From the NCBI GenBank assembly GCA_963831235.1, contig CAWHPS010000037.1, positions 1 to 64,000 of the forward strand: DNA of 64,000 nt, written 5' to 3'. Both the position numbers and the translations under genes were made by a program. The notes beneath the pieces are model-generated. The model was not told where the DNA came from. It saw only the letters and a list, made by a program, of their open reading frames with translations, and did not search any database. The stretch is from CAWHPS01 sp963831235 (GTDB lineage: Bacteria > Fibrobacterota > OXYB2-FULL-49-7 > JAEUSG01). Position 1 is the stretch's first letter; every line of letters starts with the position of its first letter. Positions 52,283 through 62,332 of the stretch are shown one piece after another.

Positions 52283-53968
52283 ATGGCCTTTACCAGCATC
52301 CATAAAAAGCTCATTGCCCTGTTTCGCAGGAACCTGCTATTAAGCGTGGTACTGTTTTCTTTTGTGGCGTATGTACTTGTTATTTTCATGACGCAAAAAT
52401 ACTCCAATGATCTTTCGCATAACATCGAGACCGGCTTAATCAGCAAAGGCAAAATCCTGGTATACAACAACAGCATGGCTATGCGGGGCATGGCAATGGA
52501 TAACGCATTCACCTCGATGCGTGAACTGGTTATTGCAACGGTCAAGGGGGATCCGGATGCGAGGTATGGGATTTACATGGACAAGGACAGAAAACCGTGG
52601 GTTATGACCGGCCAGTTGCCCGAGGCCATACTCTTGGGTGACACCGCTGTACTTGGCGATTCCATCAGTCTGTGGGCTGCCAAAACCTCTGAACCGTCCT
52701 ACCGGCAAATACGGGTTGGAGACGAAATGATCTTTGCCTTTGCGGGTCCGGTAATGGATGGCGGAGAACGGCTGGGCACCATTCGTTACGGACTTTCAGC
52801 CTCATCCATAAGGAAGGCAATTGATTTGGCCAGATCGCGCGCACGCATGCTGCTTATTCTCACGCCACTCGGGCTTATTCTGTTCAGCGTACTTTTTTTG
52901 CGGTTCGCCTTGCGGGCCGTGCAAAAACAGGCCAGGAGCATAACCGAACCCCTCAATGCCCTGACCCATGCAGCCAATGCGATTACAAAAGGTGACTATA
53001 CTGCATCCATACAAGCGGAAACGGATGACGAAGTGGGGCTTCTGGCGCACGATTTTGACAGCATGCGCCGGACTGTCAGGAAATATACTGACAACCTCGA
53101 AAAGATGGTGGCCGAACGCACGGCACAACTCGAACTGGCCCAGAAAGAACTTGTGGAAAAGGCCCATCAGGCCGGAATGGCCGCAATTGCCACGGATGTC
53201 CTTCACAATGTGGGTAATCTTCTTAACAGCGTGCTGACCTCGGGTTTTCTGATTCGGGAGCAGGTCGCAACCTCCAAGCTGCATGAATATTTCAAGGCAA
53301 ATGCCCTGCTTTTAGCCCACCAGGCTGACATAGAGTCTTTTATCCTGGTCGATCCGAAAGGCAAGGCTTTGCTCAATTATTACCTGGCCCTTGAAGAACC
53401 CCTTCGCAGTGAAAATCAGTTTTTGATCGAACATGCAGAACGGCTGGCCGAGAAAATTGATACCATTCGCGATGTAATTATCGCGCAGCAGAGTTATGCT
53501 TCCGGCGCCACCTTTCATGAGCGGATGAATATTACCGAGGTCATTGATTTTGCACTGAACATCCTGAGCGGCTCTATTAAACGACATGGCGTCATCATTG
53601 AAAAGAAATACGATGCTTCGCCGATTATAAACATCCAGAAGGCCAAGCTCCTGCAAGTCGTGACAAACATCCTGAAGAACGCAAAGGAGGCGCTGGAAGA
53701 AACTGCCTTGGAAGCAAAACGAATCATTATCATTACACGGATTATTGATAATCGTCTTTTCATCCGTTTTGAGGACAATGGCTGCGGCATCAGGTCCGAG
53801 AACCTTGAAAAGATATTCTCTCATGGGTTTACCACAAAGAAAAAAGGTCACGGCTTTGGCCTTCACAGCTGCGCCAATTATATGAAGGAAATGAACGGTG
53901 TGATCACGGCCGAAAGCCCGGGTGAAGGAAAGGGTTCGACATTTATTCTTGAGTTACCCCTAATTTGA
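52283..53968 (+). CDS. Membrane sensor histidine kinase
   Basis: 561 residues. Two membrane spans (about 17-37 and 187-207) flank a periplasmic single-cache-like sensor region of about 150 residues (KGDPDARYGIYMDKDRKPW, AFAGPVMDGGERLGTIRYG). A HAMP linker follows (about 208-265), then a coiled coil, the H-box ATDVLHNVGNLLNSVLTSG and the ATPase domain (NILKNAKEAL N-box, FEDNGCGI, KGHGFGLHSC). It should sense a periplasmic cue and phosphorylate the response regulator encoded 14 bases downstream. Its start is directly behind an IS target duplication, so its native upstream contact with the lipoprotein gene is broken. Confidence 0.9.
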   Translation: MAFTSIHKKLIALFRRNLLLSVVLFSFVAYVLVIFMTQKYSNDLSHNIETGLISKGKILVYNNSMAMRGMAMDNAFTSMRELVIATVKGDPDARYGIYMDKDRKPWVMTGQLPEAILLGDTAVLGDSISLWAAKTSEPSYRQIRVGDEMIFAFAGPVMDGGERLGTIRYGLSASSIRKAIDLARSRARMLLILTPLGLILFSVLFLRFALRAVQKQARSITEPLNALTHAANAITKGDYTASIQAETDDEVGLLAHDFDSMRRTVRKYTDNLEKMVAERTAQLELAQKELVEKAHQAGMAAIATDVLHNVGNLLNSVLTSGFLIREQVATSKLHEYFKANALLLAHQADIESFILVDPKGKALLNYYLALEEPLRSENQFLIEHAERLAEKIDTIRDVIIAQQSYASGATFHERMNITEVIDFALNILSGSIKRHGVIIEKKYDASPIINIQKAKLLQVVTNILKNAKEALEETALEAKRIIIITRIIDNRLFIRFEDNGCGIRSENLEKIFSHGFTTKKKGHGFGLHSCANYMKEMNGVITAESPGEGKGSTFILELPLI

Positions 53969-53982
53969 ATAACGGAAATTTC

Positions 53983-55755
53983 ATGGAACAAAAAAAACGT
54001 ATCCTGATTGTGGACGACAATCCTTCCGTTCATGAGGACATCAAACAGGTGCTGCTCGGGAACAGAACTTTGGATCAATCGAAGCTTATGGACCTGGAAA
54101 AAGAGCTTTTCGGTGATACCCCTGCCGTCTCCGGAGTTCCTGTACCTCAGTACAGTATCGACAGCGCAATGCAGGGGGAAATAGCCTTTGCCAAAGTCGA
54201 TACTGCGGCAAATGAAAATAATCCTTATGCCATGATTTTCATGGATGTGCGCATGCCGCCTGGTATCGATGGTATTGAAACCATAAAGCGTATCTGGGCA
54301 AAGCATCCTGAGATCGAAATGGTTATATGCACCGCCTACTCTGACCACTCCTGGGATGAAATCATTCTCCAATTGGGCGTGTCAGACAAGCTTCTCTTTT
54401 TGAGAAAGCCTTTTGATGCGGTAGGCATAAAGCAGGTGGCGCTGGCCCTGACCACAAAATGGGAACTGCATCGCAGGGTTGCCGCCCAGGTCCAGGACCT
54501 GGAACAGAAGGTTTCGGAACGAACGGAAGAACTCAACAAGCTCCTGGTTGAAAAGGAAACCACCTTAAAAATGCTCCAGGAAGATCTTCAACTGGCCTCG
54601 TCTGTTCAGAAATTTCTGCTGCCGGCCAGTATCCCGCAATTTCAAATGATGGAAGTTGCTGCGGAATATATTCCCGCCACCCAGGTTGGTGGGGATCTTT
54701 ACGATATCCTGCAGCTCGATCACAAGCATATCGGAATCCTGATTTTAGATGTGTCAGGGCATGGTCTTGCAGCGGCCATGGTCACTGCCATGTGCAAATA
54801 TCTGTTCTCAGCCAATATTCATATGAATTCTCCGGCTGAAATGTTCTCCAGGTTAAACACGGACCTCAAAATTGGAACACCGGAGATTTTTTTCGTATCC
54901 GCTTTCCTCATCATCATTGATACCGAAACACTGAAAGCCGTTTACTGCAATGCAGGGCATCCGGCCCCAATCCTCCTGCGAGCTAAAACCGGTGAGCTTG
55001 AGGAATTGGGAAGCACGGGTTTGATCCTTGGCATATCTGATGCTGTTGAATATCAGGAAGTGGAAATACAACTGGAACTGGATGACAAACTCATTCTGTA
55101 CACCGATGGTATCACAGAGGCCATCAATACCAAGAAAGTATTGTTTGGGAGAAAGAGACTCAAGGAAATCATCCAGACCGAAGGTCGCATGGGGCTCGAT
55201 GAGCTCCTGCATCGGATAATCCGGAAATACAAAGAATACATCTATCCCGGCATTGATCGTGATGATATTTGCCTGGTAGGTTGCAAAATCATAAATAGTC
55301 CTTTTGCAGATATTATCCGGAATATCCTTAAGGCAGATCTTCGGCTCAACGAATCAAGCGTTGGTTTTAATTTCATCCGTATTCATAAGGAAATGGAGAT
55401 CGACCGGATTACAGGTCTTATATTAAAGGAACTGGATCGCAACGGTTATGGTGATAAAACCATCAAGGGGATAAGGATTGCCATAACAGAGGTGCTATTG
55501 AACGCTGTTCGTCACGGTAACTGCAATGATGAGTCCAAGACGATATCACTGGCTTTCCAAATAAGTTCGGATAAAATTATTATCGGGATTATGGATGAGG
55601 GCCAAGGCTTTGATTATCAGAAATTGACATTGCCCGCAGGCCCGGAGGAGTTGCATGGACGGGGTATACTTATCACCAAACATTACGTGGATTCAATCAC
55701 ATTTCACGGCCCGGGAAATTGCGTAATACTCATCTGTTACCGGAAAACCAACTAA
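53983..55755 (+). CDS. Response regulator fused to PP2C phosphatase and RsbW-like kinase domains
   Basis: 590 residues from the ATG at 53983. A receiver domain with a long insert (ILIVDDNPSVHEDI; phospho-acceptor Asp in MIFMDVRMPPGID; LLFLRKPFDA) leads via a coiled coil (about 155-205) to a SpoIIE/RsbU-type phosphatase domain (QVGGDLYDIL, ILDVSGHGLAAAMV, LILYTDGITEA). The last 140 residues are an RsbW-like ATPase (ITEVLLNAVRHGN, MDEGQGFDY, GRGILI). One polypeptide thus carries input, phosphatase and anti-sigma-type kinase functions of a partner switch. The STAS gene follows at 11 bases. Confidence 0.92.
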   Translation: MEQKKRILIVDDNPSVHEDIKQVLLGNRTLDQSKLMDLEKELFGDTPAVSGVPVPQYSIDSAMQGEIAFAKVDTAANENNPYAMIFMDVRMPPGIDGIETIKRIWAKHPEIEMVICTAYSDHSWDEIILQLGVSDKLLFLRKPFDAVGIKQVALALTTKWELHRRVAAQVQDLEQKVSERTEELNKLLVEKETTLKMLQEDLQLASSVQKFLLPASIPQFQMMEVAAEYIPATQVGGDLYDILQLDHKHIGILILDVSGHGLAAAMVTAMCKYLFSANIHMNSPAEMFSRLNTDLKIGTPEIFFVSAFLIIIDTETLKAVYCNAGHPAPILLRAKTGELEELGSTGLILGISDAVEYQEVEIQLELDDKLILYTDGITEAINTKKVLFGRKRLKEIIQTEGRMGLDELLHRIIRKYKEYIYPGIDRDDICLVGCKIINSPFADIIRNILKADLRLNESSVGFNFIRIHKEMEIDRITGLILKELDRNGYGDKTIKGIRIAITEVLLNAVRHGNCNDESKTISLAFQISSDKIIIGIMDEGQGFDYQKLTLPAGPEELHGRGILITKHYVDSITFHGPGNCVILICYRKTN

Positions 55756-55766
55756 AAGGAGGAATT

Positions 55767-56099
55767 ATGAAAATAGAAATCAAGAGCCATAAGAATGGCG
55801 TTATTGTTGTCCTGAATGGAGTTGTTTTTGAAACGGGGAACGCGGAAGTTTTTTCCAAAACAGCCAATGCCCTGATCTCCAAAGACAATAAATTTTTTGC
55901 CCTCGATTTCAGTGCATCATCTTTGCCGGACAGCCGTTTTTTAAGCAGGATGGTTGAGATTTACAACGAGAACAAAAAAATCGGCGTGCCTCTGTATCTT
56001 ATCTGTGGTGGAAACGATGATGTTCTTGAACTTTTCAAAATAAGTTATTTTGATCAGATAATCAGCATTTTCAAGACAGAGGATGAAATCTCAAGTTGA
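55767..56099 (+). CDS. STAS-domain anti-anti-sigma-like protein
   Basis: 110 residues from the ATG at 55767, with ribosome site aaaggagg. The strand-helix order (IEIKSHKNGVIVVLNGVVFE, KFFALDFSASSLPDSRFLS, VPLYLICGGNDDVLELFKI) is that of STAS proteins; the serine in PDSRF occupies the usual phosphorylated site. The target of the RsbW-like domain and phosphatase encoded upstream is probably this protein. No sigma factor lies nearby, so the final output is open (gene expression or motility). It converges on typA with 21 bases between stops. Confidence 0.85.
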   Translation: MKIEIKSHKNGVIVVLNGVVFETGNAEVFSKTANALISKDNKFFALDFSASSLPDSRFLSRMVEIYNENKKIGVPLYLICGGNDDVLELFKISYFDQIISIFKTEDEISS

Positions 56100-56120
56100 C
56101 GATATGGCGATTCAGTTACG

Positions 56121-57968
56121 TTACGCTTTTTTATCCTCTTCCTCTTCAGCGTGCAGGCGGGCCTTACGCGCGCGTTCCCGTTTGTTAGCGTCAAGCTCCA
56201 TTTTACGGAGCCTAAGAAACTGTGGTGTGATTTCAAGCAATTCATCGTCTGCAACGAATTCTATGCACTGTTCAAGAGAGAGTATTTTTGGGGGGCGCAA
56301 AGTAACAGTCTGCTCAGAATTTGATGCGCGCATATTGGTAAGCTTTTTTTCCTTGGTGATGTTGACGTCGAGATCATCGCTCTTGTTGCGTTCGCCGACG
56401 ATCATTCCGCAGTAAACTTCCGTACCTACGGGGACCATGAGCTGACCGCGGTCCTCCATTGCAAGGCTTGCGTATGAGTTTACGCGTCCGGCACGGTCTG
56501 CGACGAGTGTGCCGCGTGTACGATGATGTATGTATCCGGCCCAGGGTTCGTATCCTTTGAGCAGGGAATTCATGACCCCGGCCCCTTTTGTGTCTGTTAA
56601 GAATTGGCTGCGAAAGCCTATCAGACCTCGGGTGGGAATATCGAATTCCATGCCAACGCGGCCGCTGCCTTTGTTGCTCATGTTTACCATGCGGCCTTTG
56701 CGCTGGGCAAGCTTTTCCGTAAGTACCCCGACGAATTCATCTGGGACATCCAGGAAAAGATGTTCAACAGGCTCATGCACCTTTCCATCGATTATTTTTG
56801 TTATTACCTTTGGTTTTGAAACCGCAAGTTCGAACCCTTCGCGGCGCATGGTCTCGATTAATACCGCAAGCTGAAGCTCTCCGCGTCCGCAGACCTCGAA
56901 CGCGTCCGCACGGTCGGTTTCACTGATTCTAATGGACACATTGCCCATGCTCTCGCGTACCAGACGCTCCCGTATGTGGCGAGATGTCAAGAAGCGACCT
57001 TCTCTGCCCGCAAAAGGGCTGCTGTTGACGTAGAAAAACATGGATACCGTTGGTTCGTCTATCTGGATGCGTGGCAGGGGCTTCGGGTTTTCTGAGCCTG
57101 ATATGGTGTCGCCTATGTTCATGTTTTCGATACCCGCAACCGCGACGATATCTCCAGCCTCAGCGCTCTGGACCGGCTTGCGACGCAGGTTATCGAATGT
57201 ATAAAGCGCTGAAAACCTGACGTTGTTTCTTATCCCGTCCTTTTCGCAGAGCGCATAATCCTTTCCCATGGCAAGTGAACCGTTGACGAGCCTTCCGATT
57301 GCAACCTGACCCACATAAAAGTCGTAATCCAGGTTCGTTATCAGAAACTGTGTGATATCGTTGTCGTTGGCTTCGGGACCGGGTACGCTATTCACGATTT
57401 CCTCGAAGAGAGGTATCAGTGTTTTCGAATCATCGCCGAGGGCTTTATGGGCTACTCCTTCCCTGGCGTTGGTATACAGAATAGGAAATTCTATCTGCTC
57501 TTCAGTGGCGTCAAGATCAATGAATAATGTGTAAACTTCGTTTATGACTTCCTGTATTCGAGCGTCCGGACGGTCGATTTTGTTTATGACAAGTATTACA
57601 TGGAGTTTTTTCTCGAGTGCTTTTTTAAGCACAAAGCGTGTCTGGGGCAAAGGGCCTTCGCTTGCGTCAACAAGAAGCATGACACCATCAACAAGGTTAA
57701 GCCCGCGCTCAACCTCGCCGCCGAAGTCCGCATGGCCTGGTGTATCTATGATGTTTATCTTTACGCCTTTAAAGACAATGGCCGTGTTTTTGGCCATGAT
57801 GGTGATGCCCTTTTCGCGTTCGAGATCCATTGAATCAAGGACGCGATCCTGCACTGCCTGGTTTTCGCGGAACACGCCGCTTTGTTTGAGCATACCGTCA
57901 ACAAGGGTGGTTTTGCCATGGTCAACGTGGGCGATAATCGCAATGTTGCGGATATTGTTTTTACGCAT
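56121..57968 (-). CDS. typA: Ribosome-associated GTPase TypA/BipA
   Basis: 615 residues, standard length. G-motifs are IAHVDHGKTTLVDGML, DTPGHADFGGEVERG and NKIDRPDAR; domains II and the EF-G-like C-terminal parts follow (GRGELQLAVLIETMRREGFE, PTRGLIGFRSQFLTDTKGAG). It binds the ribosome and helps 50S assembly and stress adaptation. The C-terminal tail is basic. No oddities. It is divergent from the CorA-like gene, with a 239-base region between. Confidence 0.96.
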   Translation of the reverse strand: MRKNNIRNIAIIAHVDHGKTTLVDGMLKQSGVFRENQAVQDRVLDSMDLEREKGITIMAKNTAIVFKGVKINIIDTPGHADFGGEVERGLNLVDGVMLLVDASEGPLPQTRFVLKKALEKKLHVILVINKIDRPDARIQEVINEVYTLFIDLDATEEQIEFPILYTNAREGVAHKALGDDSKTLIPLFEEIVNSVPGPEANDNDITQFLITNLDYDFYVGQVAIGRLVNGSLAMGKDYALCEKDGIRNNVRFSALYTFDNLRRKPVQSAEAGDIVAVAGIENMNIGDTISGSENPKPLPRIQIDEPTVSMFFYVNSSPFAGREGRFLTSRHIRERLVRESMGNVSIRISETDRADAFEVCGRGELQLAVLIETMRREGFELAVSKPKVITKIIDGKVHEPVEHLFLDVPDEFVGVLTEKLAQRKGRMVNMSNKGSGRVGMEFDIPTRGLIGFRSQFLTDTKGAGVMNSLLKGYEPWAGYIHHRTRGTLVADRAGRVNSYASLAMEDRGQLMVPVGTEVYCGMIVGERNKSDDLDVNITKEKKLTNMRASNSEQTVTLRPPKILSLEQCIEFVADDELLEITPQFLRLRKMELDANKRERARKARLHAEEEEDKKA

Positions 57969-58207
57969 TCTGCCTTTCGGTTGATTTTATTTGGAGCATT
58001 AGAATATAAAAAAGAGCAGGGATGATGATCAAAACAAACCGGATAAGTTCGAAGATGTCTTTAAAAAGGCATTAATCAAAACCCCGGCATTCCTGATATT
58101 GTAAAAAACCCTTTACACTTTTTGACGCAATAGGATATCTTTAAGGCGGGTAAAATATCCATGTAGAAAATAGAAACACATAATTTGTCATAACCGGGGC
58201 AGGCCTT

Positions 58208-59212
58208 ATGGTAAGAGGCTTTCAACTTATTGACGGCAGGATAATCGACAGCGAACCGGCTGCATCAAATATACTTGTCTATATCAACCCGGATGATCAG
58301 GAAAAGAAATACCTCTCAACCGAACTTTTCATAGATGAACACACGCTCCTTTCATCTTTGGACCCTGATGAAGTGTCTCGCCTTGAGTTTGAACCGGAAC
58401 ACATTGCGCTCATTGTTAAAAGGCCCAAGAAATACTCCGCCGAAGACACCTTCCTTTTCAGGGTAATGTCGCTCGGTCTTTTCTTGTTCAGCGACAAACT
58501 TGTTTTAATCGCATCAGAGGAATTTCCCATATTCGATGACAGACGTTTTACGAAAATCGCATCCCTGCGCGAAGCCCTGCTTAAACTTATGTTCAGGTCT
58601 GTTTTTCATTTCAATGAGCACCTGAGGGTGATCAACAAAGTATCGGATGAACTGGAAGATCAAATAAATAAATCAATGGAGAATAAATACCTGCACTATA
58701 TGTTTGCCCTTGAAAAGAGCCTGGTTTATTATCTTAATGCCATAAACGCGAATTCCAACTTGCTGCAGAAGCTCAAGAATTATGATTCAAAAATAGGCTT
58801 TTCGCATGAAGAAAAGGAATTCCTCGACGACCTTATAATTGAAAATGCCCAGTGCTACCGTCAGGCTGAAATCTATTCCAACATTCTCTCAGGATTGATG
58901 GATGCACGCGCATCCATTGTGGCCAATAACCTCAACCTTCTCATGAAACGTCTTGCAGTACTTACGGTTGTGGTTGGCGCAATGAACATACCGGCCAGCA
59001 TGGGGGGGATGAGCGAATTCAGTCGTTATGTGATAGACAATATGCAAATTAACTGGTGGGTTGCTAATCTCGTGTTCCTGATAGTCCTTGTTATATTGGG
59101 GATTGCTACATACAAGGCGCTGGCCTTTTTCAGGGTCTTTTCAACGGATGAGCCTGACAGGAAAAAGCGCTGGTACCGCAGGTTGATTCCAAAACATCAT
59201 CAGGACCTCTGA
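58208..59212 (+). CDS. CorA-like divalent metal transporter with GMS variant motif
   Basis: 334 residues with the CorA layout: a cytoplasmic alpha/beta domain (about 1-90), a long helix bundle (about 95-245) and two C-terminal membrane spans. The canonical GMN after the first span is replaced by IGGMSEF-type wording (MGGMSEFS), as in a CorA subgroup that I recall. It should carry Mg or another divalent metal. It is followed at 17 bases by a ZIP transporter gene, so the pair probably forms a metal unit. Confidence 0.85.
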   Translation: MVRGFQLIDGRIIDSEPAASNILVYINPDDQEKKYLSTELFIDEHTLLSSLDPDEVSRLEFEPEHIALIVKRPKKYSAEDTFLFRVMSLGLFLFSDKLVLIASEEFPIFDDRRFTKIASLREALLKLMFRSVFHFNEHLRVINKVSDELEDQINKSMENKYLHYMFALEKSLVYYLNAINANSNLLQKLKNYDSKIGFSHEEKEFLDDLIIENAQCYRQAEIYSNILSGLMDARASIVANNLNLLMKRLAVLTVVVGAMNIPASMGGMSEFSRYVIDNMQINWWVANLVFLIVLVILGIATYKALAFFRVFSTDEPDRKKRWYRRLIPKHHQDL

Positions 59213-59229
59213 TACCGAAGATTTGAACA

Positions 59230-59973
59230 ATGGACATAAGAGTTACAGCTATAATTTACAGTATGATAGCGGCATTGGCCACTTTTGCCGGCGTGCAGAT
59301 TCTTGTTTTAAAGGAAACCTTTGCAAAAAAATACTCACTGTACCTTATTTCATTTGCCGCGGGTGTCATGCTCACCGTGGTTTTTACCCACCTTCTTCCT
59401 GAGGCCATTACTCTTAACCCGCTGGCCCTGCGGTATATGCTTACCGGTTTTATAGTTTTCTTTTTGATTGAAAGCATATTGATTATCCACACATGCCCAA
59501 TGAACCAGTGCGAAGGACATGGCGGCAAACCCAAGGAAATTACAGGGCAGGTGGCATTCATGGGCCTTATGTTCCATTCGCTGGTTGACGGGCTTATAAT
59601 AGGGGTGGGGTTTGAAATCAATTCCACAATAGGAATGCTCGCTGCTTTAGGAATAATCATGCACAAACTGCCTGAAGGTGTGTCAACCTATTCAATACTT
59701 ATAGCCTCAATGCCGCGTCGGAATGCAATGATACGCGCTTATGTTGAGGCTGCTGCAACGCCTATTGGCACACTAATAAGCGTCATATTTATACGTGATA
59801 TATCAGAAGCAACAATGGGAATGCTTCTTGCCTTTGCATCCGGTTCATTCACTTATGTTGCGGCATCCGATCTTATTCCGCAGACGCATGAGGTATCAGG
59901 ATTCAGGCCGCCTATATGTTTTCTTGGAGGGATTCTGCTTATTCTGATAGTGTCAATGTTGCATAATTTATAA
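59230..59973 (+). CDS. ZIP-family metal transporter
   Basis: 247 residues with seven to eight hydrophobic spans. The conserved metal sites are seen in MFHSLVDGLIIGVGF (span IV) and IIMHKLPEGVSTYS (span V); a short loop CPMNQCEGHGG rich in Cys/His lies between spans III and IV. It should import or export zinc, iron or manganese. Downstream gene starts 23 bases later. Confidence 0.9.
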   Translation: MDIRVTAIIYSMIAALATFAGVQILVLKETFAKKYSLYLISFAAGVMLTVVFTHLLPEAITLNPLALRYMLTGFIVFFLIESILIIHTCPMNQCEGHGGKPKEITGQVAFMGLMFHSLVDGLIIGVGFEINSTIGMLAALGIIMHKLPEGVSTYSILIASMPRRNAMIRAYVEAAATPIGTLISVIFIRDISEATMGMLLAFASGSFTYVAASDLIPQTHEVSGFRPPICFLGGILLILIVSMLHNL

Positions 59974-59996
59974 AAGAAAGGAAATCTGAAACAATC

Positions 59997-62318
59997 ATGG
60001 AAAAGCCATTCAAACACGTACCAGGAGCAGATAAGCCCGCAAACTATGGTCATTTTTCTTCAGATGGTTTAAGTTACATAGTCACAACTCCTGAAACTCC
60101 GCGTCCCTGGAACAATATACTCGGTAATCATGCCATGGCAGGTCTTTTTTCACAGTGCGGGCAGGGCTTTATTTATTACCTTGCACATAGCTATGAACAT
60201 GTAACCAACTGGAGGGAGGTCCAGTATTGTCCTGGAAGGATGTCGAGGGGCCGTTTGGTTTTTCTTAAGGAAAGAAACACTGGAAAATACTGGGCAGCCA
60301 ATCCTCAACCGGGAGAAAGTGGTTTCAGCAAATTCAGCTGCACACATGAGCCTGGTGTGAGCACAATCCGTGCAATTCGAAACAAGATTGATTTTTCAAT
60401 GCGCGCATTTATTCCATGGGATGAGGATGTTGAAATATGGACTGTCACATTGCGCAATCTTGATAGCAAGACCAGACACTTTTCAGCATTTCCATTAGTT
60501 GAATTTCCGACAAACTGGCTTAATTTCTTTTATTAGGCTAATTATTTGCCAGAACTTCAAGCCATCCATTTCAAGGATTCCATACCTGCAAAACCAACAG
60601 GTGCATTTTTTGCATGCGATGTTCCTGTCTGTGGTTTTGAGACCTCGGCAGCTGCTTTTTTCGGTAACGCTCATGACCGTCTTAATCCAGTTGGTTTAAA
60701 ACAAGGGTTGTCCGGATCAAGATCGGGCAATGAGTGGTCAGTGGGAGTTCTTGAGATTAAGGTTGATTTGAAACCTGGAGGTGAATTTTCCTTCAATGTG
60801 TTTACAGGACGCGGTTATGAAGAAAAGACCGTAAGGCAGGTTCTTTCCCGTTTCAGGAATAAAAAGAATGTGGAAAAAGCCCTTTCAGACGTAAAAGAAT
60901 ATTGGATTAATCAGCGCAAAGCCCTTCAGGTTAAACTACCTGATGAGAACATGGAGCGCAGCCTCAATTGCTGGGGACAATACGGCCTAGATATTACAAT
61001 GAGGTTCCGTCAGCAGCCTGTATACGGATATCGTGACATTTTCCAGTATTGCCGCGGTTTTATGACATTAAATCATGCTGAATGCAGGAAACATATTCTT
61101 AAAGCACTGCAATATCAGTATTCAGCCGGTAATTCCCTGCGTGGCTATCATCCGATAAACAATGAGCACAATATGAGGGATGCAAGGGATGGTGTTTCAT
61201 GGATCGCTGATACAATTTGCCAATATATCAAAGAAAGCGGGGACACAGATATATTAAAAAAAGTTGTTCCTTATTTCGACAAGGGTAGTGGTACGGTATT
61301 AGACCATGCGCTTAGGGCTGTTGACTTTCTCTTTAAAAACAGGGGCCGTCATAAGATGTGTCTTGTGGGCGGAGGTGATTGGAACGACGCCCTGCATTTG
61401 GGCGGAGGCAAAGGGAGGGGAGAAAGTGTTTGGCTCACCATAGCAACATGCAGGGCCCTAAGGTTTACTATTGAAATTGCAGATTATATCGGCCAATCCA
61501 ATGTTGCGGAAAAACTTAAAAAGCAGCGTGAACAGCTTGTAAAAGATATCAATGCCAATGCCTGGGACGGAGATTGGTACATATATGGATTTACTGATAA
61601 AGGGGACCCTGTTGGCTCAAAGACAAATAAAGAGGGGAAAATCTACTCCAATGTGCAGTCATGGGCTTTAATGGAAGACATTGTCCCTGAGAATCGAAAA
61701 GCCAAAATATGGAAAAATGTTGAGGACTATCTTTGTACTGATATCGGGGTATCTGTTCTTCACCCTGCATATACAAAATACAATGAAGATATCGGACGCA
61801 TAAGCGCAATGATGGCGGGTTCTTATGAAAATGCTTCGGTTTATTCTCACGGTACCACTTTTTATATAGCTGCTTTATCCGAACATAAAAATGGAAAACG
61901 GGCGGTTGAAATGTGGAACATGTTAAGTCCGACCAATAAGTTGAATCCTCATTCCGGGGAAGAACCCTATGCATCTCCTATCTGGTATGCCGGGCCGGGC
62001 CACCCCCATTTCGGTTATTGTGACTGTAGCTGGGTCTCAGGAAGCGTTTCATGGAGGTTTTTCATCTCCCTTGAGAAAATACTCGGTATAAAACCGGAAT
62101 TTAATGGGCTTTTGATTGATCCTGCAATTCCATCAACATGGAAGAGCTATGAGGTTAAAAGGATATTCAGAGGAGCCGAATATCATATAGCTATTAAAAA
62201 CCCTGATAATCATGAAAGCGGAGTAAAAGAGATTAAGGTTGACAATAAGGCCATATTGGGGAATGTCGTTCCGATTGCAAGACCCGGAAAGATTGTAAAG
62301 GTGGATGTTGTAATGTAA
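59997..62318 (+). pseudogene. GH94 glycoside phosphorylase with in-frame amber codon
   Basis: A single frame of 774 codons interrupted only by TAG at 60534-60536 (codon 180). On both sides it reads as a cellobiose/chitobiose-phosphorylase-like enzyme: YGHFSSDGLSYIVTTPETPR at the start, then PVYGYRDIFQYCRGF, NNEHNMRDARDGVSWIADTI, the acid residue in GGGDWNDALHLGG, and GPGHPHFGYCDCSWVSGS. The length (773) suits the family. There is no frameshift, so one base change, for instance from CAG, explains it. The enzyme would phosphorolyse a beta-linked disaccharide in the cytoplasm; as it stands it is broken unless the amber is read through. Confidence 0.85.
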
Positions 62319-62332
62319 TTCCTGGAGGTGCA

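Noticed and set aside
56083..58000. Several plus-strand frames of 60-146 codons
   Set aside because: All are shadows of typA on the other strand.
60534..60536. Genome-wide reassignment of TAG
   Set aside because: Another gene in the window ends at TAG in a position fitting its length, so the amber is better read as a local mutation or sequencing error.
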